Positions 10,441 to 21,613 of a stretch of DNA of 64,000 bases are shown here, piece by piece. Each line of letters starts with the position of its first letter. The first letter of the stretch is position 1. Both the position numbers and the translations under genes were made by a program. This stretch comes from Ryuthela nishihirai (taxonomy: Eukaryota; Arthropoda; Arachnida; Araneae; Heptathelidae), in the NCBI GenBank assembly GCA_038380435.1, contig JAWZYU010000025.1:43656691-43720690 (forward strand), given 5' to 3'. The notes under the pieces were generated by a model, which had not been told where the DNA came from, did no database searches, and saw nothing but the letters and a program-made list of their open reading frames with translations.

Positions 10441-10925
10441 GAGAGTGTGCAGTTACCGTTCACAGCAAACTGGAGCGGTTGCGGTTAATGTTCACAGCAC
10501 ATTGGATCGTGTGAGCTCACAAAGACCTAGATCGTGTGGGCTCACTCACGGAAATATTGAGCGTGTGCAGTTACCGTTCACAGCAAACTGGAGCGGTTGC
10601 GGTTAATGTTCACAGCACATTGGATCGTGTGAGCTCACAAAGACCTAGATCGTGTGAGCTCACAAAGACCTAGATCGTGTGGGCTCACTCACGGAAATAT
10701 TGAGCGTGTGCAGTTACCGTTCACAGCAAACTGGAGCGGTTGCGGTTAATGTTCACAGCACATTGGATCGTGTGAGCTCACAAAGACCTGGATCGTGTGG
10801 GCTCACTCACGGAAATATTGAGCGTGTGCAGTTACCGTTCACAGCAAACTGGAGCGTGTGCAGTAACTGCACACGCTCCAGTTTTCTGTGAACGGTAACT
10901 GGAGCGTGTACAGTTGCTGTACACG
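10441..10925 (+). repeat. Tandem hairpin modules (MITE interior)
   Basis: About four repeats of a ~118-125-bp unit: GAGCGTGTGCAGTTACCG, CAGCAAACTGGAGCGGTTG, CACATTGGATCGTGTGAGC, GGGCTCACTCACGGAAATATT. The last ends in the full inverted repeat and the small hairpin GTGTACAG-TTG-CTGTACAC. One unit has an extra GATCGTGTGAGCTCACAAAG insert. Confidence 0.85.
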
Positions 10926-11095
10926 CTTCAGATATTTTTCCTGAATTCTGTAATCACGTGAAACGAAGGTTGCCAGATCACTAATTTCTAAAAAAAACGT
11001 TGCCAGATCACTAATTTCTAAAAAAAACGTTGCCAGATATTTTTTCTGAATTCTGTAATCAACCATAGTGTTCGGATACTTTTTTGAGCGACAGT
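10926..11095. mobile_element. Tc1/mariner-like MITE terminus with internal duplication
   Basis: Inverted-repeat arm running outward to TTCGGATACTTTTTTGAGCG then ACAGTA. The segment TTGCCAGATCACTAATTTC is repeated in tandem, so this arm is longer than the one at 57,831-57,945. Confidence 0.75.
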
Positions 11096-11810
11096 ACCCC
11101 ACCCTCCTGATGCAGCCGCCTTGCGAAGTCCCGCAATTCGCTGCCGAGACCCCCTTCGTGGAGCGAGAAGTTCTTTGAGCAGCAGGCACCAACGCAGAAT
11201 ACAGCGAGCAATCCAGCCCCTGGATGTAGTATGCGTGTAGGGAGAGATGAAGTCCCCTGCCAAGCTACCTGACAGAGCCAACCGCCGGTGCCTCCAGCCT
11301 TGTCAACAGCGGACTCATGAGCTGTTTTCGCCGATGAACTGTTCGCGCCATTAGCGGAACCCGAACTGCAACTCCCAGAGCGCGGAGGATCGCCCCTTGG
11401 CCAAGCCCTAGCGCAACAGACAAGGAAGAGTCCAACGATGGAGCAGACTAAGATAAAAAGGTCAGCATCCGTTTTTCTGATATTCTTTTTAGTTTGTACC
11501 TCTCCAGTAATAGTCCCTGAGTGTCCCCCCTTCTCTCTGTCTACCCCAGAATATTTCACCAACAAGGCCCAGTTGCCTGGTGTGTACTATATTGATGTGT
11601 GATGATCCGACCCCAGACAACCGGTCGTGTATTTTCTGAAAAATAAATTATGTTTGTCATGTACCTTCCTGTACGTATAAGTGTTTATTGATGAGAAGGA
11701 AAGCATCCTCCGCAAACAGCATAGAAAACACAACGCAATCATCAGCCAGTATTTTGGGGCCTGACCAATCGGTTGCCCCTAGTTCTTACACCCCATCAAC
11801 TAGATTTGGT
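11096..11810. mobile_element. Possible LTR-like fragment
   Basis: A GC-richer block unlike its neighbours. An AATAAA-type signal is at about 11,640. CAGTATTTTGGGGCCTGACC near 11,748 could be an LTR end plus a primer-binding-site-like TGG. A minus frame of 168 codons (11,059-11,565) crosses its border into the MITE and has no known domain. No second LTR or pol gene is present, so this is tentative. Confidence 0.28.
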
Positions 11811-11866
11811 GGGGTGTAGAACAATATGCCCTATGCAGAAAATGTTTGAAACTATACTTCTTATAG

Positions 11867-12237
11867 CTCAGTCGGTAGCACGCCAGGCTCGTAATCTGTA
11901 GTTCCCAGGTTCGAGTCCCAGCTGGGTCAGCGTTGAGATTTATCTCCGCAAAATTCCCCGCCCTGCCCACGGTCAGTAGGGGACACCGATGGGCTTGGAA
12001 AGGCCGCCGTCCGTCGGATGGGACGTTAAGCCGTGGCCCCGTGTGCGGGAGAGTCATACCCTGTGCACGTTAAAGAACACGCTGGATGGCCTTGACGGGA
12101 GGTTAACATCTGTCTCCCAACAGCTGTTCCAGTGGGTTCCCTCCCCCAACCTTCTCTGAGCCTTCGAGGTCCATATGACCTGGCCATTTAGCCCATGGTG
12201 TGCAAAAAAGTGCCGCTCAGAGGTAATACAACCCAAC
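11867..12237 (+). mobile_element. SINE-A, slightly 5'-truncated
   Basis: A 15-bp perfect duplication CTATACTTCTTATAG occurs at 11,852-11,866 and 12,238-12,252. The head begins at CTCAGTCGGTAGC, so the first bases are missing. Confidence 0.95.
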
Positions 12238-12252
12238 CTATACTTCTTATAG

Positions 12253-12529
12253 ATAAAACTGAAGAGATTTTCCGACGTATTTGTTCAATTATGAAAGAAG
12301 ATATCACTCCGAAACCGTCGATCAATTTTAGGAGAAAAATTGTCTTGGGCCGGATTCTTATGGATAAATTTTAACTATGATTGCAAGAGACATTTCTTTT
12401 TTGAGAAAATCACCCTAGTCAAGATCCTTAATTATTGTGCCACAGGGTTCTTCTCTTAGAAGTTTTTGTGACACATCGTAGGCATACTGGAAAAGTTAAA
12501 ATAAGGAAAAATCTCAATAATAACACAAA
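12253..12529. other. No gene seen
   Basis: AT-rich sequence between the SINE and a LINE remnant. No recognisable frame or repeat. Confidence 0.5.
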
Positions 12530-13165
12530 TGATATTTTGTCTGCTTTCCTCTTCAATTTCGTTATTGATTATGTTATGCGTAATTCTGCAAGGGGAAGAT
12601 TTGGGCTTCAAATGGTCTAGAGATTCGAAAATTTCTATTTAGATTATGTTGGTGATTCAGCTTTTTTGGCAAATGGTGTTGATGAGATGAATTCTTTCAC
12701 TAAAGCTGTCGATGAGAAAAATAAGCGTATACACGTAAAGACTAAATTTAGGTTGTATAATTTTTTAAGGTTACTCATGGGAGTTAAATTTGAACCCTGT
12801 AGGCAAGTAAACAATACATTTGATGCCTTTGATTCTAAATGATTACGCAGTATGTTTGGCATTAGGTTTTTTGACTTTGCAAATAATGATGAGATTAGAA
12901 GAAGGAGTCGTCAACCTCATTTGAGCAGCATATTGTTCAAAGAGGGACTGCTTTGGTTTGGACATTTTCCTTGTATGCATAACCCATAGATTAGTGAATG
13001 AAGGCTTCAGAAAAAAGGAAAGACAAAGGAAACGATACCAAACAGGACCTTTCTAGAATTAATCTACAAAAGCCAAATGCAGAAATTGTAGCTCAGGACA
13101 GAGATGTTTGGAGAACAAAATTTCGGTCTGGTTGGACCTCTGGTACCCCATGGCTGCATGAGATT
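12530..13165 (+). mobile_element. RTE-like LINE, old 3' remnant
   Basis: Decayed match to the C-terminal third of the LINE at 18,324-21,613. TTATTGATTATGTTATGCG (the VIDYVMR region), a damaged YADD region (TATGTTGGTGATTC, 12,647-12,660), DAFDSK and RSMFGIRFF are visible in shifting frames, up to TGGTTGGACCTCTGG and CCCATGGCTGC. A large internal deletion follows the YADD region. Far more diverged than the other copies. Confidence 0.8.
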
Positions 13166-13170
13166 TCGTT

Positions 13171-13380
13171 TTGTCCATGGCCGAGTGGTTAGCGCGCTTG
13201 GCTACTGATCTAAGGGACCTGGGTTCGAGCCCCGGGTAAGGCATGGCTGTTTGTATCGTTTTTCTGCTGAGGGCCTGCCATCCTCTCAGACCTTCTACTG
13301 TGGCATATAAACTGACAGGCTCCTGTCAGACCTCTGTGGCAAGCAGATGCTTGAGGGGGTATTTATTATTTATTTATTTA
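13171..13380 (+). mobile_element. SINE-B, full length, beside the LINE 3' end
   Basis: Starts GTCCATGGCCGAGTGG a few bases after the end of the LINE remnant. One substitution breaks the usual palindrome (CAAGCAGATGCTTG). Confidence 0.9.
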
Positions 13381-13914
13381 TGAAGCAGAGGAGCTTCTGG
13401 ACCATGGAATACAGAACAAAAAGAATTCTGCTTTTAAAATTAAAGAAAATAGACACCCCAGCAAATAAACAAGCAAACTCCCCTCTTCAAAAGTAGGATA
13501 AGGTGGAGGAAGGAAAGTAAAATGTTTTAAATGAAAATTTTCCACTTCTCTAGCACATCAATGAACGGGGTCGTCATGTTTCAATTGTTCCTCAGAGATA
13601 TTGTCGTCATTGAAATATTTCTTATGCCCATGCTTTTGCTTTCAAAGGAATTTCACTAAATTTAAAGAAGTTAACTTTCTAATTAAACCGTTTCCATTTA
13701 GTAAAGAAGTAAAACCTGTTTAAAATCTGGTTTCAAACTGTTACTTATATTAGATGCATTTGGACTCAAAAGGATGAATGCTTATTATACTTGAGACCTA
13801 AAGGCACCTAAATTAAAAAAAAAAAATGTGACATTTTAAAGGGAATGACGCATTTTTATTTAAATAATTCTTTGGTGTTAATTGCATTCATTATAAAATT
13901 TCCTTCGTTCAGAT
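13381..13914. other. AT-rich DNA, no gene seen
   Basis: Contains A-runs (about 13,815-13,827) and short frames only. Confidence 0.5.
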
Positions 13915-13926
13915 AAAATGTTTTCC

Positions 13927-14318
13927 AGTTTGGTTTGGTTTACCTCTGAGCGGCACTTTTTTGCACACAATGGGCTAAATGGCCAGGTCACATGGACCCC
14001 GAAGGCTCAGAGAAGGTTGGGGGAGGGGATCCACTGGAACAGCTGTTGGGAGACAGATGGTAGTATCCCGTCAAGGCCATCCAGCGGGTTCTTTAACGTG
14101 CACAGGGTATGGCTCTCCCGCACACGGGGCCACGGCTTAACGTCCCATCCGACGGACGGCGGCCTTTCCAAGCCCATCGGTGTCCCCTACTGACCGTGGG
14201 CAGGGCGGGGAATTTTTGCGGAGATAAATCTCAACGCTGACCCAGCTGGGACTCGAACCTGGGAACTACAGATTACGAGCCTGGCGCGCTACCGACTGAG
14301 CCACCCCCGCCCCTAAAA
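13927..14318 (-). mobile_element. SINE-A, full length
   Basis: The 12-bp duplication AAAATGTTTTCC is at 13,915-13,926 and 14,319-14,330. The tail is shortened to GTTTGGTTTGGTTTACC. Confidence 0.95.
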
Positions 14319-14433
14319 AAAATGTTTTCCGACAGTCATGCATTTGATAGTTAAATTAAATTAATTACTGATACTGGAGAAAAAACCTATTAACGGAGAA
14401 ACTATAACGTAATCAAACTCTCTTGGTTTCAAA

Positions 14434-14818
14434 GGGGCGGGAGTGGCTCAGTCGGTAGAGCGCCAGGCTCGTAATCTGTAGTTTCCAGGTTCGAGTCCCA
14501 GCTGGGTGAGCGTTGAGATTTATCTCCGCAAAATTTCCCCGCCCTGCCCGCGGTCAGTAGGGGACACCGATGGGCTTGGAAAGGCCGCCGTCCGTCGGAT
14601 GGGACGTAAAGCCGTGGCCCCATGTGCGGGAGAGCCATACCCTGTGCACGTTAAAGAACACGCTGGATGGCCTTGACGGGAGGCTACCATCTGTCTCCCA
14701 ACAGCTGTTCCAGTGGGTCCCCTGCCCCAACCTTCTCTGAGCCTTCGGGGTCCATGTGACGTGGCCATTTAGCCCATGGTGTGCAAAAAAGTGCCGCTCA
14801 GAGGTAAAACAACCCAAC
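14434..14818 (+). mobile_element. SINE-A, full length
   Basis: The 12-bp duplication CTTGGTTTCAAA is at 14,422-14,433 and 14,819-14,830. Head complete from GGGGCGGGAGTGGCTCAG. It lies only ~100 bp from the opposite-strand copy at 13,927-14,318, so the two form an imperfect inverted pair. Confidence 0.95.
14444..14500 (+). promoter_or_regulatory. Internal pol III promoter of SINE-A (A and B boxes)
   Basis: TGGCTCAGTCGG fits the A-box consensus and GGTTCGAGTCC fits the B box exactly. The anticodon-loop position reads CTCGTAATC; the copy at 16,682 has CTCATAATC, which suggests an elongator Met-tRNA ancestor. Confidence 0.6.
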
Positions 14819-14830
14819 CTTGGTTTCAAA

Positions 14831-15334
14831 AGGCAGTGATTTGCTTTCTATGATCAGTTGTGTAGCATAAAGGCTGACAGTGGTTCCGAGGGCGTTATTC
14901 CCGAGAACAAGGGCTGCACTCCAAGGGTCTTAATGGAGTCACTAAGCTCTTCAAGCTACAGGGAATAAATAAATAAATAAATAGACTACATGAATGCTTA
15001 AACTAGTAAAGAAAATTAAAAATAATCTTACACGCGTAGTTCTCGAGTTTGCAGATTCCGACCTTATTCTATCAAATTAGGCCATTAAATGTTACCTTTA
15101 AACCAGTTTGATTCCGATCCTTGTTTAAGTCTGTGCCCTGGAAGAGTAGTCACCATGGCATTGGCAAATAAAAAAAGGTCTGAAAAAGTATGCGATGACA
15201 GCAACAGAGAAACCATTCGGTCATTTCTTTGAGACACTTTTTTGTGGTCGTTGGTAGTGTTCAAGGGGCACTGGACGAAAACACTTTTCTGAACTACTTA
15301 TATTTCAGAGTCGGTCCAGCAAAATATGTCTGCT
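14831..15334. other. No gene seen
   Basis: Unassigned. A short AATA microsatellite lies at about 14,965-14,982. Confidence 0.5.
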
Positions 15335-15540
15335 GAGTTGCCGAGTGGTTAGCGCGCTTGGCAACTGATCTAAGGGACTTGGATTCGAGCCCCGCGTAAG
15401 GCATGGCTGTCTGTGTCGCTTTTCTGCTGAGGTCCTGCCATCCTCTCAGATCTTCTACTATGGCATATAAACTGGCAGGCTCCTGTCAGACCTCTGTGGC
15501 AAGCAGCTGCTTGAGGGGTATTTATTTTTTTTTATTTATA
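15335..15540 (+). mobile_element. SINE-B, full length
   Basis: Head GAGTTGCCGAGTGGTTAGC to tail. The B box is weakened (GGATTCGAGCCCC). Confidence 0.88.
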
Positions 15541-15730
15541 TGGGCCGAGTGGATAGCGCGCTTGGCTACTGGTCAGAGGACCTGGGTTCGAATAAGGCAT
15601 AGATTTTTATGTTGTCTTTTTGCTGAGGTCCCACGAAATTCCAAAGACCTTCTACCGTGGCGTATAAACTAATAGGCTCCTGTGAGACCTCTGTGGCAAG
15701 AAGCTGCTCGAGAGATTATTTATTTTTTTT
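15541..15730 (+). mobile_element. SINE-B, diverged copy in tandem
   Basis: Follows directly in the tail of the previous copy: GGGCCGAGTGGATAGCGC, a short deletion after GGTTCGA, a rewritten middle (GGTCCCACGAAATTCC) and an altered end (CAAGAAGCTGCTCGAG). More diverged than its neighbour. Confidence 0.82.
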
Positions 15731-15826
15731 TATTGGTGACATTTAAAAAATCTAGTTTATTTGGTGTGTGTGTGCAATAAACGAAAGTTAATACATTATA
15801 ACGATAATAAATCATATAATAAAAAT

Positions 15827-16014
15827 AAAATAAATACCCCCTCAAGCAGCTGCTTGCCACAGAGGTCTGACAAGAGCCTGTCAGTTTATATGCCATAGTA
15901 GAAGGTCTGAGAGGACGGCAGGACCTTTGCAGAAAAACGACACAAACCCAGGGCTCGAACCCAGGTCCCATATATCAGTAGCCAAGCACGCTAACCACTC
16001 GGCCATGGGACGGC
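15827..16014 (-). mobile_element. SINE-B, full length
   Basis: Opposite-strand copy from AAATACCCCCTCAAGCAGC to GCCATGGGACGG. With the two + copies just upstream it makes an inverted SINE-B cluster. Confidence 0.9.
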
Positions 16015-16464
16015 AATAAATCATATAGATGCCCTTTATTAGCATTAATATGAGTAGATAATTTATAGCAATTAATGTCAAGAAAAATATTTCAATTACT
16101 ATTAATTAATCAAAATGGAAAAACACGCTTAATGAAGAAAGTTGAAGAGCAAACAGATATAAGTTTACAAAATTGCAATAGGTAAAATTTAGTTACCTAT
16201 CAATGTTTCTAGCTTCGAACTTATTAATAAGCGTTGATGTGTCAATCTCAAAAAACACGTAAACGGATGCAAATATATCGCATATTGAATACATGAAATA
16301 CATATGTTCACTATTTTATCGCCTCTTGGGTGAGGGAGTACGATTCCCTTGACTAGATCCGGTCTTGATCATTTGATATGTGTATAGAAATATATACTTT
16401 CTGAATCTTCATTTTTTTGCGCTCAATTAGGTGTCTGAAGGTTACGGTTTGTAAGTGTCATTTA
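16015..16464. other. AT-rich DNA, no gene seen
   Basis: No recognisable frame or repeat before the CAT microsatellite at 16,467. Confidence 0.5.
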
Positions 16465-17270
16465 TCATCATCATCATCATCCTTAAGCAGCCATGGGCTA
16501 CAGAGGTCCAACCAGACCGTGCAATTTAGTTCTCCAAGCATATCTGTCCTGAGCTACATCTGCTGCATCTGGCCACTGCACACCAATTCTAATATCATGT
16601 TTGACATTGTCTGCCCACCACATCCTAGGTTTTTCCCTCTTTCTGAGGTCTTTAGGCACACTGTTCATAACCCTATTCGCTGGGGCGGGGGTGGCTCAGT
16701 CGGTAGCGCGCCAGGCTCATAATCTGTAGTTCCCAGGTTCGAGTCCCAGCTGGGTCAGCGTTGAGATTTATCTCCGCAAAATTCCCCGCCCTGCCCACGG
16801 TCAGTAGGGGACACCGATGGGCTTGGAAAGGCCGCCGTCCGTCGGATGGGACGTTAAGTCGTGGCCCCGTGTGCGGGAGAGAGCCATATCCTGTGCACGT
16901 TAAAGAACACGCTGGATGGCCTTGACGAGAGGCTACCATCTGTCTCCCAACAGCTGTTCCAGTGGGTCCACTCCCCCAACCTTCTCTGAACCTACGGGGT
17001 CCATGTGACCTGACCATTTAGCCCATGGTGTGCAAAAAAGTGCCGCTCAGAGGTAAAACAACCCAACCCTATTCGCTAATATGTAATTATCCATACGGGC
17101 AACATGGCCAACCCAGCCTGAGTCTCTCTCTGCACACTATGCTGCCTAAAGGAGGTTGCCAACTCCTTTGCCTAACCTCATTATTACTTATAAAGTTGAA
17201 CAACCTATGCTCAAGTTTTTGCATAAGCATCTAGAATCAAAAGCATCAATTCAATCAAAAGCAATGATGC
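16465..17270 (-). mobile_element. RTE-like LINE, 3' fragment split by SINE-A
   Basis: Begins with the LINE 3' tail (CAT repeats), then the reverse complement of GGCTGCTT and the C-terminal ORF region. The sequence resumes after the nested SINE at 17,065 and ends near 17,270 among AATCAAAAGCA direct repeats. Only the last ~400 bp of the LINE are present. Confidence 0.88.
16682..17064 (+). mobile_element. SINE-A nested in a LINE fragment
   Basis: The 13-bp duplication AACCCTATTCGCT (16,669-16,681 and 17,065-17,077) is LINE sequence. The SINE therefore inserted after the LINE fragment. This copy has CTCATAATC at the anticodon position. Confidence 0.95.
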
Positions 17271-17884
17271 TTGATGAGTGTCATTTATAGTTTTAACAGA
17301 TGTTTCTTCGTACAAATACCAATGGAAAGTCAAAGAAAGCGACTAACTTATTAGGACAATTTACTGCTGAAGCTTAGATAGAAATCTTTCATCTAACACT
17401 ATTAGATATTTTTTATAGTTTATATGATCATTGCTTTGCATATGGTGGAGTCTGCTGGGAGAGCTTTTTGCTACTCGTTAGCTGTTAGGGTTAGGGCGTT
17501 CCCTAGTGCAGAACTTACGGACATTTTAGAGTCCACGACACACATTTGGGGATTCAAAATTGCCACGGAACACCAGAAAAACAAACGTACATAGCTACTT
17601 TTTTTAAAATAATAATTTATTTTATTAATTAATATAATCGGCTATTATTTTTCAATCAGTTATTTTTTAACATTTTATATTCACCTGAGAAGGACAAGCA
17701 GCTAAAACATATGCCATGGGGGAATGTTTCCGACGTCAGTCACTTCGCCCCCCCCCTCTCTACTGCCTTATAGACTCTCGATTCCCCGAAGTGGAGAGAG
17801 AAAATGCCTATTTCCACCTCGGCTGCAGAGCAAACATCTTCTAGCAGTGCCCAAAGAGGGGAGATGGCATATTTATTATGTGAT
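17271..17884. other. No gene supported
   Basis: Unassigned. A C-run lies at about 17,749-17,757. Frames opening around 17,724-17,945 overlap on both strands and run into the 55-bp repeats, so they are not called. Confidence 0.45.
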
Positions 17885-18160
17885 CCATGAAGAGGACGAT
17901 GGTCAGCTCCTGAGGAAAGGAAGAAGGACGATGGTCTCTCCATGAAGAGGACGATGGTCAGCTCCTGAGGAAAGGAAGAAGGACGATGATCTGTCCATGA
18001 AGAGGACGATGGTCAGCTCCTGAGGAAAGGAAGAAGGACGATGGTCTCTCCATGAAGAGGACGATGGTCAGCTCCTGAGGAAAGGAAGGAGGACGATAGT
18101 CTCTCCATGAAGAGGACGATGGTCAGCTCCTGAGGAAAGGAAGAAGGACGAGAGAATCAA
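17885..18160. repeat. 55-bp minisatellite, about 5 copies
   Basis: Repeats of CCATGAAGAGGACGATGG, TCAGCTCCTGAGGAAAGG and AAGAAGGACGATGGTCTCT start at 17,885, 17,940, 17,995, 18,050 and 18,105. Few substitutions, so a young expansion. Purine-rich on the + strand. Confidence 0.92.
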
Positions 18161-18187
18161 TCTCGCATATTTGGAGAAGGAAGGATT

Positions 18188-18323
18188 AAAGTGATAAGTA
18201 AGCGAAAGATGAAAGTGATAAGGAAGCGAAAGATGAAAGTGATAAGCTCAAGTTTTTTTTTCCCTTAAACCTCATGAACAACTTTTGTCTTCAGCGTCAT
18301 AAATAATTTCTGCCTTGAGCTGA
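18188..18323. repeat. Short tandem repeats and degenerate minisatellite flank
   Basis: Three ~23-bp repeats of GTGATAAG(T/G)AAGCGAAAGATGAAA end near 18,246. Then comes AACAACTTTTGTCTTCAGC-type sequence, which reappears from 21,614 on the other side of the LINE. The LINE therefore landed inside a single degenerate repeat block. Confidence 0.65.
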
Positions 18324-21300
18324 CCATATAAACCCACTGGACTGGACAGATATATGGCTCTGAGCTTGATTATGGATCCTGATTTTGCTGCACTGGTGGG
18401 CTTCTGTGGAGGGAAAATCTTCCGCTGTGTTTTCTGTTTGTCTGTGGGTTGATAGCCCCAAGTGAATAGATTCACAGGATATGTTTATCAGCTGGTGGAT
18501 AATCCTGAGCAGAGGTCATCGCAGGCACCTGAACTCTGCTTCTATTGGCATCGTCAAATTCTAATTAGAGGAAGTCTTCCAGTGTAGATGGCTTCAGCCT
18601 TTAGTGGTGGGAGAACGGGTCTTTGCCCCATGTCTGCGATTAGGGGGCTGTTTGATATTGTCGGCATTCTCTCTCTCAATAAACATAGTTTCTTTAAGCA
18701 TCCTACTAACCATTTTCTCTCCTTAGGTAGCTGGAATGTGAGGACTCTGCACACAGCTTTTCCTCTTTTTGTCCTCACACAAGAATTCCACCATTATAAT
18801 TTAGATATTCTCGGCTTGCAAGAGACCAGATGGACAGATAAAGGTCAGATTCTTAAAAATAATCTTAAATTTCTCTTTTCAGGGAGGGACGACAATAAGC
18901 ATCACCAAGGCGTGTGTCTGCTTCTCAGCTGACACGCTAGTGATGCTCTTCTAGGATATGAGTGCATTAATGAAAGGTTTCTTACAGCAAAATTTCAGAC
19001 AAGCGTTAAAGACCTGAATGTTATCTGCTGTTATGCCCCCACTGAGGATGCCGATGAGGATGAGAAGGATAGGTTTTACGGGCAACTTCAGGATATTTTG
19101 AATTCTGTCAAGAAAGGTGATATTACCCTTGTTCTTGGTGACTTCAATGCCAAAGTTGGTACTGACTCTGACCTTTGGGGAGGGGTGATTGGCCCTTTTG
19201 GTATTGGTAGCTGCAATGGGCAACGTCTCCTGCAGGTAAGTAAACTCAATGGATTCAGAATAACTAACACATATTACAAACACCGCGACATACATAAGTA
19301 CATATGAGTTTCACCTGATGGGCTGCATAAGAATATGATTGATTATATATTACTTAACAGCAAATGGGCTAGTTCTGTTAGGAATACCAGGTCATTTAGG
19401 AAAGCTGAAATTGGATCTGACCATTACCTTGTTAAAAGTGTCTTGCAACTTAAAAAGTGTTGTGCTAAAGTTAAAAAATTTACCTTTAATACTAAAGCTC
19501 TGAAAGACCCAGTTATAGCTAAAGCTTACCATGATAAGTTCTTAGTCATTATGACAATCATGGTTTGCTTACTACTGAAGTTGAGGATGAATGGGACTGA
19601 TTTAAACAGGCCTTCCTTTAAACTAACAGTACTGTTTTAGGAAAAAAGGAACAGAGACAAAATTATATGGGTAATAAGGCATTTGAGCTTATTTCAGAAA
19701 GAAAGAACTGAAGGAATGCCCTTAATCAATACCCTACTAGTCCTAATAGAAAGCATTACAGAGAACTTAATAAACGTGTAAAAGATCAGTTAGCTGCTGA
19801 TAAGAATCTTTGGCTTGATGGTTTGGCTGACAAAGCCGAGGAAGCAGTTAGACAGCACAACAGCAGAGGGCTGTACCAGATAGTTAATGTTTTGTGTGGT
19901 AGAAAACGGACAGGAATACAGGGATTGAAGGATACACAAGGTAAGGTTATAGAAGGTGAGGATTCTGTCATGGCTAGGTGGGCCGAGGATTTCAGTGATA
20001 TTCTAAACAATGCGGTTAGTTCTATTCCCATTGTTTGCAATGATGATAGATGCATTGGTGGCTTTAATGTTGGCCCTATAACGCAATCTGAAGTTATTTT
20101 GGCTGTTTCTAAACTTAAACTTCATAAATCCCCAGGGGTAGATGAAATTGCTGCAGAAATGCTTAGAACTGGAAATGTTTCGGTTACCACTTGGATGACT
20201 GAAATTCTGAATATCTTTTATGATAAAGGCATGGTTCCTAAGGATTTTACCAGAGCTATTGTTATCCCTATTTTCAAAAAAGGTGATCGCAGTTCTTGTG
20301 ATAACTATAGGGGTATTAGCCTACTCTCTGTTCCTGGTAAAGTTCTTTCCATGATTGTGCTTAATAGAATTAAGAATCTGGTTGACAGTCAATTGCGTGA
20401 TGAGCAATGTGGATTCAGAAGTGGTAGGGGATGTGTGGATCAGATATTTTCACTTAGGCAGATTCTTGAGAAATGTTTAGAGTTTCAGAAACCTTTGGTT
20501 GCTAGCTTTGTTGATTTCAAACAGGCTTTCGACTCTGTTGATCGTCATAATTTGCGGTTGATTGTGAGATCATATGGTATACCAAACAAGTTAGTTAACA
20601 TAATGAAAGCTCTCTATAATAACACTGAGTCGTGTGTGAGAGTTGGTAAGGCTTGTAGCAATTGGTTTAGCAATACTTCTGGTGTTCGACAAGGGTGCAT
20701 TTTGTCTCCTTTTCTCTTTAGCTTGGTTGTTGATTATGTTATGCGAAATTCACTTCAAGGGAAAGATTTTGGCCTTAAATGGCCTGGAGATACGAAAATT
20801 TCTGATTTAGATTATGCTGATGATTTAGCCCTTTTGGCAAATGATGTTGATGAGATGAACTCTTTCATTCGAGCTGTTGATGAGACTGGTAGTAGAGTAG
20901 GTTTGGTTATACACTGAGAGAAAACTAAAGTGATGAAAATTGGTCAGGCAGGCTGTGATTCAGTTAATCTGAATGGTTGCAGTCTTGAGCAGATGTCACA
21001 GTTTAATTATCTTGGGAGCTATGTAACAGATAATGGTGATGTGCGGCATGAGATTAACAGACGAATAGGGATGGCTACCGGGACTTTTAAGAATCTATGG
21101 AGAGTGTGGAGAAATAGGCGTATAGACCTAAAGACTAAAATTAGATTGTATAATAGTTTGGTTCTTTCTAATGTTAGTTATAGTAGTGAAACTTGGACGC
21201 TGTGTAAGCAGGATAACAGGAAACTCGATGCTTTTGATTCCAGATGCTTACGCAGTATCTTGGGCATTAGGTGGTTCAACTTTGTAACTAATGATGAGGT

Positions 21301-21613
21301 TAGGCAAAAGAGTCTGCAACCTCCTTTAAGCAGCATATTGTGCAGAGAGGAACTCCGCTGGTTTGGCCATGTTGCCCGTATGAATAATTATAGATTGGCG
21401 AATAGGGTTATGAACAGTGTGCCTAAAGGCCTCAGAAAGAAGGGGAGACCTAGGATGCGGTGGGCAGACAATGTTAAACAGGACCTTGTTAGAATTGGTG
21501 TGCAGTGGCCAGATGCAGTAAATGTAGCTCAGGAGAGACTTGCTTGGAGAACTAAATTGCATGGTCTGGTTGGACCTCCGTAGCCCATGGCTGCTTGAGG
21601 ATGATGATGATGA
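18324..21613 (+). mobile_element. RTE-like LINE, nearly complete
   Basis: Non-LTR retrotransposon with an APE-type endonuclease and a reverse transcriptase in one long ORF. It has a very short 3' UTR (the stop lies ~25 bp before the end) and a GAT-triplet tail (GGATGATGATGATGA). These features are typical of the RTE clade. It is 5'-truncated compared with the copy ending near 51,960. The ORF is broken at several points (see 18,588-21,583). Confidence 0.88.
18588..21583 (+). pseudogene. RTE-like endonuclease/reverse transcriptase, broken ORF
   Basis: The element's replication protein, which would nick target DNA and copy its RNA there. The endonuclease part shows SWNVRTL, LGLQETRW (catalytic Glu), VLGDFNAKVG, IDYILLN and GSDHYLV. 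The RT part shows DNYRGISLLSVPGKV, FRSGRGC, SFVDFKQAFDSVDR, GVRQGCILSPFLFS and the catalytic DYADD (about 20,810-20,824), then a C-terminal LRWFGHVARM and the end GLVGPP. In-frame stops interrupt it at 18,930, 19,305, about 19,638 and 20,915, with further frame changes between. The 20,915 stop replaces a codon that is open in the copy at 62,753. No RNase H domain is seen. Each segment is still close to that intact copy, so inactivation is recent. Confidence 0.9.

Noticed and set aside
11059..11565. 168-codon minus-strand gene with a hydrophobic stretch
   Set aside because: It runs across the border of a MITE terminus and the hydrophobic segment alone is weak evidence. Kept only as part of the LTR-like candidate.
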